From ANME-2 cluster archaeon (lineage in GTDB: Archaea > Halobacteriota > Methanosarcinia > Methanosarcinales > Methanogasteraceae), in the NCBI GenBank assembly GCA_003601535.1, contig PIXW01000011.1, positions 1 to 12,144 on the forward strand: a stretch of 12,144 nucleotides of DNA, written 5' to 3'. Under the pieces are notes generated by a model, which ran no database searches, was not told the origin of the DNA, and saw nothing but the letters and a program-made list of their open reading frames with translations. The translations under genes were made by a program, and so were the position numbers. Shown here piece after piece: positions 1 through 6,878 of the stretch (its first letter is position 1; each line of letters starts with the position of its first letter).

Positions 1-1
1 A

Positions 2-781
2 AAACCAGGTAATGTGGGCAGGGATCATGATTACCCGGATACCACCTTCGAACACTTCCTCGCATCAGCGATAGGAGCGTATCCTGCGCTTGAACAGGCA
101 GCAAGATCACGAAGTGGCGTTGGCGCGCTGATACATGCATCAGCGAGGGAATCTCTGCAATGGCAGCGCGGAGGGAACACTCACTTTGGCGCGTTCGTGC
201 TGCTGATTCCATTGTTGATGGCTGCCGGAAGCGGTACGCCGGTTTCAACGATCGTGGAGAATACCACTGCCAGGGATGCCGCTCAATTCTACCGTGCATT
301 TTCGATTGCGAATGTCCGTGTTGACTCTGTTCCGGAGATCGATCTCGAAGATCCGGATTCGATAGACCGGATTCTGGAGGAAGATATCAAACTCTTCGAT
401 CTGATGAAATTATCTGCTGATCACGATCTGATCGCAAATGAATGGGTGTGCGGGTTTGAGCGAACCTTCCAGTGTGCGGAGATGATTGCAGAGAAGGCAG
501 ACAGGATGAGTATCAATGATGCTATCGTATTCACGTTCTTGCAGATGCTTGCAGAGACTCCTGATACCTTCATCCAGACGAAATTTGGTAAAGAAAAGTC
601 AATTGAGGTCAGTAAGCATGCATCGGAGATTCTTACAGGCAATAGAGATCTGGATGCGATAAAATCCAGGATTCATGAATTTGACAGACGATTGATTCAT
701 GAAAGGATAAATCCTGGTTCAACTGCGGATATCATAATCGGAGGATTGTTCGTTGCACTGGTCAGAGGATTGGTGGTTTAG
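2..781 (+). CDS. CitG-family (COG1767) triphosphoribosyl-dephospho-CoA synthase-like protein, 5' end missing
   Basis: The frame is already open at base 2 and reads Lys-Pro-Gly-Asn-Val-Gly-Arg. This matches the KPG(N/L)V segment near the N-terminus of CitG-type proteins, so the GTG at 14 is an internal valine and the true start lies outside the window. Of the 259 visible residues, family marks are Asn-Thr-His-Phe-Gly at about 59-63, within a Gly-rich hydrophobic stretch, and Asn-Pro-Gly-Ser-Thr-Ala-Asp at about 237-243 just before the end. Bacterial CitG joins ATP and dephospho-CoA to make the citrate lyase prosthetic-group precursor. Methanogens carry homologues without citrate lyase, so the substrate here is unknown. 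Homologues near C1-carrier genes in methylotrophs (from memory) and the metallo-hydrolase downstream hint at tetrahydromethanopterin-related work. The family call is firm and the reaction is open. Confidence 0.85.
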   Translation, partial: KPGNVGRDHDYPDTTFEHFLASAIGAYPALEQAARSRSGVGALIHASARESLQWQRGGNTHFGAFVLLIPLLMAAGSGTPVSTIVENTTARDAAQFYRAFSIANVRVDSVPEIDLEDPDSIDRILEEDIKLFDLMKLSADHDLIANEWVCGFERTFQCAEMIAEKADRMSINDAIVFTFLQMLAETPDTFIQTKFGKEKSIEVSKHASEILTGNRDLDAIKSRIHEFDRRLIHERINPGSTADIIIGGLFVALVRGLVV

Positions 782-988
782 ATGTATTCAAAAGAAACTT
801 ATTCCAGCGCGATCACGTCGGAACCACACTGCTACGATTCTGGCGGGGATACTTATTTTGCAATGATTGAACGATTTTCATATCCACGTCAAAACGCTTC
901 ATTACCGGAGGTGACCGATCATTTTAAGATTACTTCTGCTGTCTGTGTCAACAGGTACGATATCAATGAGGAGAACAGCAGAACATGA
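782..988 (+). CDS. Doubtful 68-residue ORF, first of a chain of coupled mini-ORFs
   Basis: The ATG directly abuts the TAG stop of the CitG-like gene, and the frame ends in a TGA that shares an ATGA with the next small ORF. The product starts MYSKETYSS, is polar, and has no transmembrane segment or motif that I recognise. There is no clear Shine-Dalgarno before the ATG, so any translation would rely on termination-reinitiation. A perfect GGAGGTGA at 907-914 lies inside it but faces no good ATG. It could be a small lineage-specific protein, the remnant of a decayed gene, or non-coding. I do not recognise it and give it low weight. Confidence 0.22.
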   Translation: MYSKETYSSAITSEPHCYDSGGDTYFAMIERFSYPRQNASLPEVTDHFKITSAVCVNRYDINEENSRT

Positions 989-1071
989 AAGCGTTCTGTC
1001 ACCACAAAAGCGATGGTTGCTGGCATGACTGCTGTCAAATTCTCGGAGAGAACGTATATTTGATGCGATGA
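985..1071 (+). CDS. Possible 28-residue Cys/His-rich mini-protein
   Basis: The ATG at 985 overlaps the preceding TGA in an ATGA, and a GAGGAG at 968-973 sits 11 bases upstream, a little far but usable as a Shine-Dalgarno. The peptide has four cysteines and three histidines packed in residues 5-17, in the order C5 H6 H7 C12 H14 C16 C17 (core FCHHKSDGCWHDCC), followed by a short non-cysteine tail. Such density suggests metal binding if the peptide is made. Its stop overlaps another ATG in a second ATGA, which opens a nine-residue frame that itself ends overlapping the start of the metallo-hydrolase gene. No known family is recognised, and it may be chance. Confidence 0.25.
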   Translation: MKAFCHHKSDGCWHDCCQILGENVYLMR

Positions 1072-1088
1072 AAGACGCAATGGAGGTG
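1054..1088 (+). promoter_or_regulatory. TATA-like box and strong Shine-Dalgarno for the metallo-hydrolase gene
   Basis: GTATATTT at 1054-1061 resembles an archaeal TATA box and would place a transcript start near 1083. GGAGGTG at 1082-1088 is a near-perfect anti-16S match five bases before the ATG at 1094, which fixes that start. If the TATA box is used, the leader would be only about ten bases and would barely include the ribosome site. Transcription from further upstream is therefore also possible. Confidence 0.4.
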
Positions 1089-1093
1089 CATCA

Positions 1094-1750
1094 ATGAAGA
1101 TCACAACGGTCTATGATAACACGGTATATGTTGAAGGATTGAAGAGTGAATGGGGATTTTCCTGTGCAATAGACGTATCTGGTGAGAATATATTGTTTGA
1201 TACCGGAGGAGACGGCTCTATTTTATTGTACAACATGGAAAAACTGGGCATTGATCCCGGGAACTTTGGACGAATCGTGCTGTCGCACGAACACTGGGAT
1301 CATGCAGGCGGTCTGTTCGACGTGCTTGAGACGAATCATGATGCTGAAGTCTATCTACTGGCATCGTTTTCAGAATCATTCAAGAACAGGATCAAAAACC
1401 CGGTAATAGAGATACACGAGCCATCAAAGATATGTGATTTAGTATATACCACAGGAGAACTTGGCATCTCAATAAAAGAGCAATCCTTGATACTGGAAAC
1501 AATGAACGGTCTGGTTGTTATCACTGGATGCGCACACCCTGGGTTAAAAGCAATCACAAACAGCGCATCCCAGTTTGGTGAGATATATGGAATCATCGGC
1601 GGATTTCATGGATTTGACGATTATCCACTGCTAAAAGGCGTACCATTCCTCTCTCCATGCCACTGCACCCAGCATCTGAGAGAGATTGCCTCCAGATTTC
1701 CGGAAGCATACCAGAAAAACGGTGTTGGAAAGGTCTTCACCTTTGAGTAA
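1094..1750 (+). CDS. Metallo-beta-lactamase-fold hydrolase, COG1237 type (dihydropterin/RFA-P synthase-like)
   Basis: This 218-residue cytoplasmic protein has the metallo-beta-lactamase signature His-Glu-His-Trp-Asp-His at residues 65-70 and an early LFDTGGD strand-turn at 34-40. Further likely metal ligands are His148 (GCAHPG) and His172 (GGFH). A Ser-Pro-Cys-His-Cys-Thr-Gln-His segment at 187-194 adds two cysteines and two histidines near the C-terminus. The GCAHPG and GGFHG blocks are typical of COG1237. Its methanogen member MJ0301 is annotated as making the dihydropterin-ribofuranosylaminobenzene phosphate intermediate of tetrahydromethanopterin. At 218 residues it is somewhat short for that group, so the exact reaction is not assured. 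The start has a strong GGAGGTG site. The gene follows the CitG-like gene on the same strand and converges on gyrA. Confidence 0.88.
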   Translation: MKITTVYDNTVYVEGLKSEWGFSCAIDVSGENILFDTGGDGSILLYNMEKLGIDPGNFGRIVLSHEHWDHAGGLFDVLETNHDAEVYLLASFSESFKNRIKNPVIEIHEPSKICDLVYTTGELGISIKEQSLILETMNGLVVITGCAHPGLKAITNSASQFGEIYGIIGGFHGFDDYPLLKGVPFLSPCHCTQHLREIASRFPEAYQKNGVGKVFTFE

Positions 1751-1783
1751 TATATGTGGGTCCGGTGCCGTCCCGCAAAACCG

Positions 1784-1799
1784 TGCAGAGAACTCTGCA
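1784..1799. terminator. Hairpin between convergent genes, possible two-way terminator
   Basis: TGCAGAG and CTCTGCA form a perfect 7-base inverted repeat around AA; pairing six bases instead leaves a GAAC loop. On the + strand it is followed by TTCTTTCT, and read from the - strand it is followed after three bases by TTTT. It fills most of the 56-base gap between the metallo-hydrolase and gyrA stop codons, where both transcripts should end. Confidence 0.5.
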
Positions 1800-1806
1800 T
1801 TCTTTC

Positions 1807-4275
1807 TCAAATCTCTTCCTGAAGCCGCCCAACTCTAGCGACAGCGACCGCGCGGTCACCGGAATCGAGGCGCATGATCCTCACGCCCTGTGTATTGCGC
1901 CCCTGCATTCTGATATCGCGCACAGGGATTCTGATGACATTTCCGTTCTGACTGGTGACGAGGAGTTCATCGTCCTCGTAGACCGTTTTAATCGCTATCA
2001 CAAGTCCGTTTCGCAAACTCGGGATGATTGTGATGACTCCTTTTCCTCCGCGCCTTGTGATGCGATATTCATCGAATTCAGTCCGTTTTCCGTATCCGTT
2101 TTCCGTCAGTGTCAGGAGTGCAGCGCCCTCCTGCACGATATCCATATCGACCAGATGATCACCATCTGCAAGCGTGACACCCCTGACACCGCGTGCGCTC
2201 CTGCCCATATTGCGAACCTCTGACGCATGGAACCGGATCGCTTTTCCATGAGCGGTTCCGAGAATGATGTCATCGGCATCCTTGACCATCCTGACCGATA
2301 CCAGTTCATCGGAATCGTCCAGCCTGAGCGCGATGATCCCTGTCCTGCGAGGATGGCTAAACTCGGATAACCGGGTTTTCTTGATTATTCCGGCTCTCGT
2401 TGCCATGACAAGACAACGTTCGTCGTCGAACCCGCTCACCTTGACAAAGGCGGTAACGTCTTCACCAGGGGATAACTCCAGAAGATTCACGATTGCCTTG
2501 CCTTTTGCCTGTCTGCTTCCCTCAGGGATCCTGTATACCTTGAGCCAGTGAACCTTGCCCTTGTTTGTGAAAAACAGGATATAATCATGGGTATTTGCAA
2601 CAAAGATATCCTCAACAACATCTTCTTCCTTTGTGGTCATACCGACGACCCCTTTTCCTCCACGCTGCTGCCGCCGGTATGTGTCGATGGGCACACGTTT
2701 GACGTATCCCGTATTCGAGATGGTGATGATCACATCTTCGGACGGGATCAGGTCCTCTTCCTCGAACTCTTCATGTGCCTCCAGTATTTCGGTCCTTCTC
2801 GGATCGGCGTACGTATCCTTGATCGAGATCAGCTCCTCTTTTATCAGGTCAAGAACTTTTGAAGTGCTTGCAAGTACTTTCCTTAAAAAAGCGATCGTCT
2901 CTTCAAGTGATCTGTATTCTTCATCGATTTTATTGCGTTCCATGCCTGTAAGGCGGTGCAATTGCATGGCAAGAATCGCTTTTGCCTGCTTCTCACTGAG
3001 TCTGAAATTCGATATCAAACCATCTCTCGCCACATCTACCGTCTTTGATGATCGTATCAGTTTTATTACCGCATCGATGTTATCGAGTGCGATCTTCAGA
3101 CCATCAAGGATATGTATCCGGTCTTCTGCCTTCTTAAGATCGTATCTGCTTCTCCGGATGATTATCTCCTTTCTGTGATCGATATAGCACTGTATCAATC
3201 CTTTCAATGAGAGAACCTTCGGCTCCCCGTTCACCAGTACCAGATTGATGATGCCGAAGCTCGCTTTTAATTGTGTATGTTTATATAACTGATTTAGAAT
3301 AACCTGCGTGTTCGCGCCCTTTCTGATCTCGATCACGACCCTGATCCCTTCCTTGTCAGATTCGTCCCTGAGATCGGAGATTCCATCGATCTTTTTATCC
3401 TTCACAAGATTTGCGATATCCTCGACAAGTTTCGCCTTGTTTACACGATACGGAAGCTCCGTGACGATGATTCGCTCCTTTCCCCTGTCTGTCTCGATCT
3501 CTGTTCTGGCGATCATCTCAATGATGCCGCGTCCGGTTCGATATGCAGCCCGAACCCCTCCCAATCCCGTGATCGCTCCTGCTGTCGGGAAGTCCGGTGC
3601 CCTGATGTACGTCATCAGTTCGTCAACGGTCACATCCGGATGATCGATCGTATAGATGATGCCATCGATGACCTCGCCGAGATTGTGCGGCGGCATATTC
3701 GTCGCCATGCCAACAGCGATCCCTGTGGAGCCGTTTACAAGCAGATTCGGGAGCAGTGCCGGTAGAACAGACGGTTCTTTCAGCGAATTATCATAGTTTG
3801 GAATAAAATCCACAGTATCCTTGTTGATATCTCTGAGCAGTTCGCTGGCGATCTTCGCCATCCTGACCTCGGTATACCGCATGGCAGCAGCCTCATCGCC
3901 ATCGATCGAACCAAAATTGCCCTGTCCATCGATCAGCGGATATCTGAGTGAGAACGGCTGCACCATCCTGACGATGGTGTCATAGATTGCGGCATCGCCA
4001 TGCGGATGATATCTGCCCATCACATCACCAACGATCCGTGCTGACTTGCGATATGGTTTATCAGATGTAACCCCAGCTTCGAGCATTGCATACAGGACGC
4101 GGCGGTGCACCGGTTTCAAGCCGTCACGGACATCAGGGAGCGCACGCCCGATTATTACGCTCATCGCATAATCAAGATACGATGACTTGAGTTCCTGTGT
4201 GATCGGAATCTGATGTACCCGGCTGGTCAGTGGTTGTGTATCAGGCGATGTGGTCATGCAATCTCTACAATACAT
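1807..4275 (-). CDS. gyrA: DNA gyrase subunit A
   Basis: The 822-residue product is the breakage-reunion subunit of type IIA topoisomerase, which works with GyrB (not in this window) to introduce negative supercoils using ATP. The N-terminal domain opens with [20 protein letters not shown] at about 28-47. The catalytic tyrosine is Tyr134 in [10 protein letters not shown] quinolone-region [10 protein letters not shown] lies at 90-99, and the Ile-Gly-type linker and coiled-coil arm follow at about 370-480. From about 505 the C-terminal beta-pinwheel carries the GyrA box QQRGGKG at 536-542, which marks gyrase rather than topoisomerase IV, and a second RRGGKG near 741-746. The family is bacterial in origin and is found in many Euryarchaeota. 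Met7 (base 4257) is an alternative start: a weak CTTAAG TATA-like site at 4289-4294 would start transcription near 4266. The histidine kinase lies 54 bases upstream on the same strand. Confidence 0.97.
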   Translation of the reverse strand: MYCRDCMTTSPDTQPLTSRVHQIPITQELKSSYLDYAMSVIIGRALPDVRDGLKPVHRRVLYAMLEAGVTSDKPYRKSARIVGDVMGRYHPHGDAAIYDTIVRMVQPFSLRYPLIDGQGNFGSIDGDEAAAMRYTEVRMAKIASELLRDINKDTVDFIPNYDNSLKEPSVLPALLPNLLVNGSTGIAVGMATNMPPHNLGEVIDGIIYTIDHPDVTVDELMTYIRAPDFPTAGAITGLGGVRAAYRTGRGIIEMIARTEIETDRGKERIIVTELPYRVNKAKLVEDIANLVKDKKIDGISDLRDESDKEGIRVVIEIRKGANTQVILNQLYKHTQLKASFGIINLVLVNGEPKVLSLKGLIQCYIDHRKEIIIRRSRYDLKKAEDRIHILDGLKIALDNIDAVIKLIRSSKTVDVARDGLISNFRLSEKQAKAILAMQLHRLTGMERNKIDEEYRSLEETIAFLRKVLASTSKVLDLIKEELISIKDTYADPRRTEILEAHEEFEEEDLIPSEDVIITISNTGYVKRVPIDTYRRQQRGGKGVVGMTTKEEDVVEDIFVANTHDYILFFTNKGKVHWLKVYRIPEGSRQAKGKAIVNLLELSPGEDVTAFVKVSGFDDERCLVMATRAGIIKKTRLSEFSHPRRTGIIALRLDDSDELVSVRMVKDADDIILGTAHGKAIRFHASEVRNMGRSARGVRGVTLADGDHLVDMDIVQEGAALLTLTENGYGKRTEFDEYRITRRGGKGVITIIPSLRNGLVIAIKTVYEDDELLVTSQNGNVIRIPVRDIRMQGRNTQGVRIMRLDSGDRAVAVARVGRLQEEI

Positions 4276-4329
4276 TATCTTGCTGACACTTAAGGGTGAT
4301 CGACCTGGATACGTGAGAAGAGTTCACTG

Positions 4330-5436
4330 CTACATGCAAGGATCTCTTCTGCAGCAATCATGTTTATCATCGTTCATTTTACATTTTGGCAATGTAAAAT
4401 AAAATGTACTTCCCATTCCTATCTCACTATCAGCCCACATCTCGCCGCCATGCAGTTCTATATATCCCTTTGCCATGGTGAGTCCGACTCCAATCCGGTC
4501 GCAGTGCCTCGTAAGCGAGGAATCTACCATGTAGAACCGGTCAAAGATTCTTGGCATATCCGTTTCCGAGATGCCGATGCCGTTATCACTGACCGATACA
4601 AGGATATGATCACCGTGATCGGCGGCAGTGATCCTGATCTTTCCGTCGATATCGGTATAATAAATCGCATTGAATATGATATTCTCCATAACGCGTGTGA
4701 TTCTCTGACGATCACACTCGATGATCAGTGCCGGTGAGATATTTATATCGATCTCATGATTCTTTTCAGCAATCAGCAATTGGCGTCTTGCAAGAACCTC
4801 GCTCACGATCTCATACAGATGCACCGAATCGTATTCGAGTTTCAACATGCCAGCATCAAGATATGAGAGATCGAGGAGGTCATCGATCAACTGCTTAAGT
4901 TTATAGGAATTATTCTTTATACTTTCAATATAATACTTTTGTTTATCTGTGAGATTTTCTGAATGGAGCGAGAGCAGGTCACCAAATCCAATGACTGCTG
5001 CAAGCGGTGTGCGCATTTCGTGTGCAACTACGTGAATAAAATCGTTTTTCATCTGATCGAGTTTTTGCTGCTCGGTTATGTCCCTCACAATCTCTATAAT
5101 CGATAAACTGCCATCCGGATGATGGAGCGGTGATGCTATGATCTCATAGAACCCCCCATCCCTGCCAGCAGTTGTGTATCTGAAGATGCCCGTACCCTGT
5201 TTGACGATCGTATCGACTGGACATGGATTGCATGGATTATTCCGTCCGGCAAACAGTTCATAGCACTTTTTGCCAACCCGATTACCGAATATTCTGGTCA
5301 TGAACTCGTTCATGTACTCAATCTCAAAACTCTCGTTTTCGATGATCACACCTGCCGGTATGTTCGAAAGAAGTGACTCAAAATCTTCTTTATCGTATTC
5401 CCTTTGCTTCTCATTGTATACTCCCATTTCCACCAT
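4330..5436 (-). CDS. Soluble PAS-domain sensor histidine kinase
   Basis: This 368-residue protein has no transmembrane segment or signal peptide, so it should sense something in the cytoplasm. A PAS domain (about 18-125) contains KKCYELF and a following NPCNPCP, giving Cys58, Cys69 and Cys72. The dimerization/phosphoacceptor domain has His139 in VAHEMRTPLAAVIGF. The ATPase domain shows an N-box with Asn256, a G1 box DNGIGI at 284-289, an F-box FDRFY at 298-302 and a G2 box GVGL at 316-319, so it looks catalytically complete. After the usual end (FYFTLPK) comes a 17-residue tail with four more cysteines. No response regulator is present in the window, so its output is unknown. The start is supported by a TATA box 24 bases upstream (leaderless). 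It could be cotranscribed with gyrA, which starts 54 bases downstream. Confidence 0.93.
   Translation of the reverse strand: MVEMGVYNEKQREYDKEDFESLLSNIPAGVIIENESFEIEYMNEFMTRIFGNRVGKKCYELFAGRNNPCNPCPVDTIVKQGTGIFRYTTAGRDGGFYEIIASPLHHPDGSLSIIEIVRDITEQQKLDQMKNDFIHVVAHEMRTPLAAVIGFGDLLSLHSENLTDKQKYYIESIKNNSYKLKQLIDDLLDLSYLDAGMLKLEYDSVHLYEIVSEVLARRQLLIAEKNHEIDINISPALIIECDRQRITRVMENIIFNAIYYTDIDGKIRITAADHGDHILVSVSDNGIGISETDMPRIFDRFYMVDSSLTRHCDRIGVGLTMAKGYIELHGGEMWADSEIGMGSTFYFTLPKCKMNDDKHDCCRRDPCM
4377..4399. repeat. 9-base inverted repeat at the 3' end of the kinase gene
   Basis: TTTTACATT and AATGTAAAA are exact reverse complements around a 5-base TTGGC loop. The hairpin lies in coding sequence exactly where the conserved ATPase domain ends (FYFTLPKCKM), and a partial third copy AAAATGTA follows at 4402-4409. 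It may be a by-product of AT-rich codons. Confidence 0.4.
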
Positions 5437-5455
5437 AATATTATCATTAATGGTT

Positions 5456-5464
5456 ATACATAAA
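5456..5464 (-). promoter_or_regulatory. TATA box of the histidine kinase gene
   Basis: Read on the - strand this is TTTATGTAT, centred 24 bases before the kinase ATG at 5436. That spacing places the transcript start at or next to the start codon, so the mRNA should be leaderless, in line with the lack of a Shine-Dalgarno site there. Confidence 0.5.
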
Positions 5465-5540
5465 TGTTGAGGTCGATTTATGACCGGCAGAGGTTGTGCT
5501 GCAGGTGTGATGGTTACGGCTGCACCATTTCCATCAGGCT

Positions 5541-5549
5541 AATATTTAT
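5541..5549 (+). promoter_or_regulatory. TATA box of the PAN gene
   Basis: AATATTTAT is centred 30 bases before the ATG at 5575 and would give a transcript start a few bases ahead of it. This favours 5575 over the in-frame ATGs at 5548 and 5464, which lie at or upstream of the TATA element. No Shine-Dalgarno is seen before any of the three. Confidence 0.45.
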
Positions 5550-5574
5550 GTCTGAAAAACTCCTCTTCATAGTT

Positions 5575-6795
5575 ATGACAGATACCGCAGAAGTGGGACT
5601 ACCAGGAACATCAAGAACAACCGACCAGATCGATTCCAGTGTCTCCGATCTGATGAATACGATAGCAGCGCTGCACAACCAGATCGCAACGCTCCGCATG
5701 CAGAACAGCGAGATTCAGGCACGACTGCTCGATGCGGTGGTTGCAAACGAAAGTCTTCAAAAACAGGTGCTGGCTCTAAATAAGCGCATCGAGGACTCTA
5801 TAAAGCCGCCACTCTTCATCGCAAGCGTTCTCGAGGTACGTGATGGGGAGGCATTGATCAGGCAGCATGGAAACAATCAGGAATGGCTTGTCGAATGCGA
5901 TAAGCAGCTGGAGGTTGGGATGCGTGTTGCCGTAAATAACGATCTTGCAATCATACGGATTCTAAAGGGAACACTGGATGAACGTGCGCTGATCATGGAG
6001 TTGATCGATACTCCAGATGTCGACTACCAGATGGTCGGCGGACTCGAAAAGCAGATCCAGGAGGTGAGAGAGACCGTGGAACTGCCGCTGACCTCTCCTG
6101 AGGTATTCAAGAATATCGGAATCGAGCCGCCGCGTGGTGTGCTCCTGTACGGGCAGCCAGGCACAGGAAAGACGTTGCTCGCAAAGGCGGTGGCTCATCA
6201 TGCCGATGCCACCTTCATCAAGATGTCAGGATCGGAACTGGTGCACAAATTCATCGGTGAGGGCGCCCGTCTTGTCCGTGATGTCTTCCAGCTCGCACGT
6301 GAGAAATCGCCAACCATCCTCTTCGTCGATGAGATTGACGCCGTCGGCGGCAGGCGCACGCATGATGGGACCGTGGGCTCGGCAGAGGTGAACCGCACCA
6401 TGACCCAGATCCTGACCGAACTGGACGGGTTTAGAGAACGGGGCGATGTGCGGGTGATGGCAGCAACCAACCGGATCGATCTCCTGGATCCTGCGCTGCT
6501 GCGCCCAGGACGGTTCGACCGGGTGATACAAATTCCTGCACCAGACGAAGCAGGACGGATGCAGATTCTTGGCATCCACACGAAGAATATGTCACTTGCT
6601 GGTGATGTCGATCTTCAGTCTCTTGCCGCGACAACCGATGGCGCAACCGGTGCGGATCTGAAGATTATGGTGACCGAAGCCGGCATGAATGCGGTACGTG
6701 AAAAGAGATCTGCGGTTTCGATGGACGACTTCCGTTATGCACTGGCTAAGTTGAGGAAGGGGGAGGAGAGCGAGCCGCACGGCATGTTTGCGTAA
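5575..6795 (+). CDS. pan: Proteasome-activating nucleotidase (PAN), AAA+ regulatory ATPase
   Basis: From the start at 5575 the protein is 406 residues, the usual PAN size. PAN forms a hexamer on the 20S proteasome, unfolds substrates with ATP and threads them in. A coiled coil spans about 22-75, an OB-fold about 78-145, and the AAA+ domain follows after [11 protein letters not shown]. Seen motifs are Walker A GQPGTGKT at 193-200, the pore-loop KFIG at 225-228, Walker B ILFVDEID at 248-255, and sensor 1 plus arginine fingers within TNR...LLRPGRFDR at 298-316 (Arg310, Arg313). Walker A has Gln where PAN usually has the first Pro. The C-terminus is Met-Phe-Ala, a variant of the HbYX motif that opens the proteasome gate. 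Two upstream in-frame ATGs would add 9 or 37 residues; the longer one adds a Cys-rich piece unlike PAN. No proteasome subunit gene lies nearby. Confidence 0.93.
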   Translation: MTDTAEVGLPGTSRTTDQIDSSVSDLMNTIAALHNQIATLRMQNSEIQARLLDAVVANESLQKQVLALNKRIEDSIKPPLFIASVLEVRDGEALIRQHGNNQEWLVECDKQLEVGMRVAVNNDLAIIRILKGTLDERALIMELIDTPDVDYQMVGGLEKQIQEVRETVELPLTSPEVFKNIGIEPPRGVLLYGQPGTGKTLLAKAVAHHADATFIKMSGSELVHKFIGEGARLVRDVFQLAREKSPTILFVDEIDAVGGRRTHDGTVGSAEVNRTMTQILTELDGFRERGDVRVMAATNRIDLLDPALLRPGRFDRVIQIPAPDEAGRMQILGIHTKNMSLAGDVDLQSLAATTDGATGADLKIMVTEAGMNAVREKRSAVSMDDFRYALAKLRKGEESEPHGMFA

Positions 6796-6802
6796 GGTTG
6801 GC

Positions 6803-6878
6803 GGGCGGTTCGTGCTGATGCCCTGATCTATAGTCATTCCGGTAACCGGATTCAGGACTGAACAGGGCTATACCGCCC
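6803..6878. terminator. Three-tier nested hairpin in the pan-smc convergent spacer
   Basis: Three nested exact inverted repeats share one centre: GGGCGGT (6803-6809) with ACCGCCC (6872-6878), GCCCTG (6820-6825) with CAGGGC (6863-6868), and TCCGG (6838-6842) with CCGGA (6846-6850). The structure occupies nearly all of the 83 bases between the two converging stop codons, so a shared terminator or transcript-end stabiliser is the simplest role. It lacks a T-run on either side, so a classical intrinsic terminator is not shown. Confidence 0.5.

Noticed and set aside
14..16. GTG as the start of the CitG-like gene
   Set aside because: The same frame continues to base 2 and encodes the family's Lys-Pro-Gly-Asn-Val segment across this position, so the codon is internal.
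919..1104. 61-codon ORF on the - strand with hydrophobic stretches
   Set aside because: It overlaps the Shine-Dalgarno and start of the metallo-hydrolase and has no ribosome site or family marks.
1756..2223. 155-codon + strand ORF opposite the end of gyrA
   Set aside because: It is an antisense shadow of the GyrA C-terminal domain and starts inside the terminator spacer.
5464..5574. 37-residue Cys-rich N-terminal extension of PAN
   Set aside because: It is unlike PAN N-termini, and the best TATA box lies downstream of this ATG, so it is probably not transcribed with the gene.
6198..6581. 127-codon - strand ORF within pan
   Set aside because: It is Arg/Ser-rich shadow sequence opposite the conserved Walker B and arginine-finger region.
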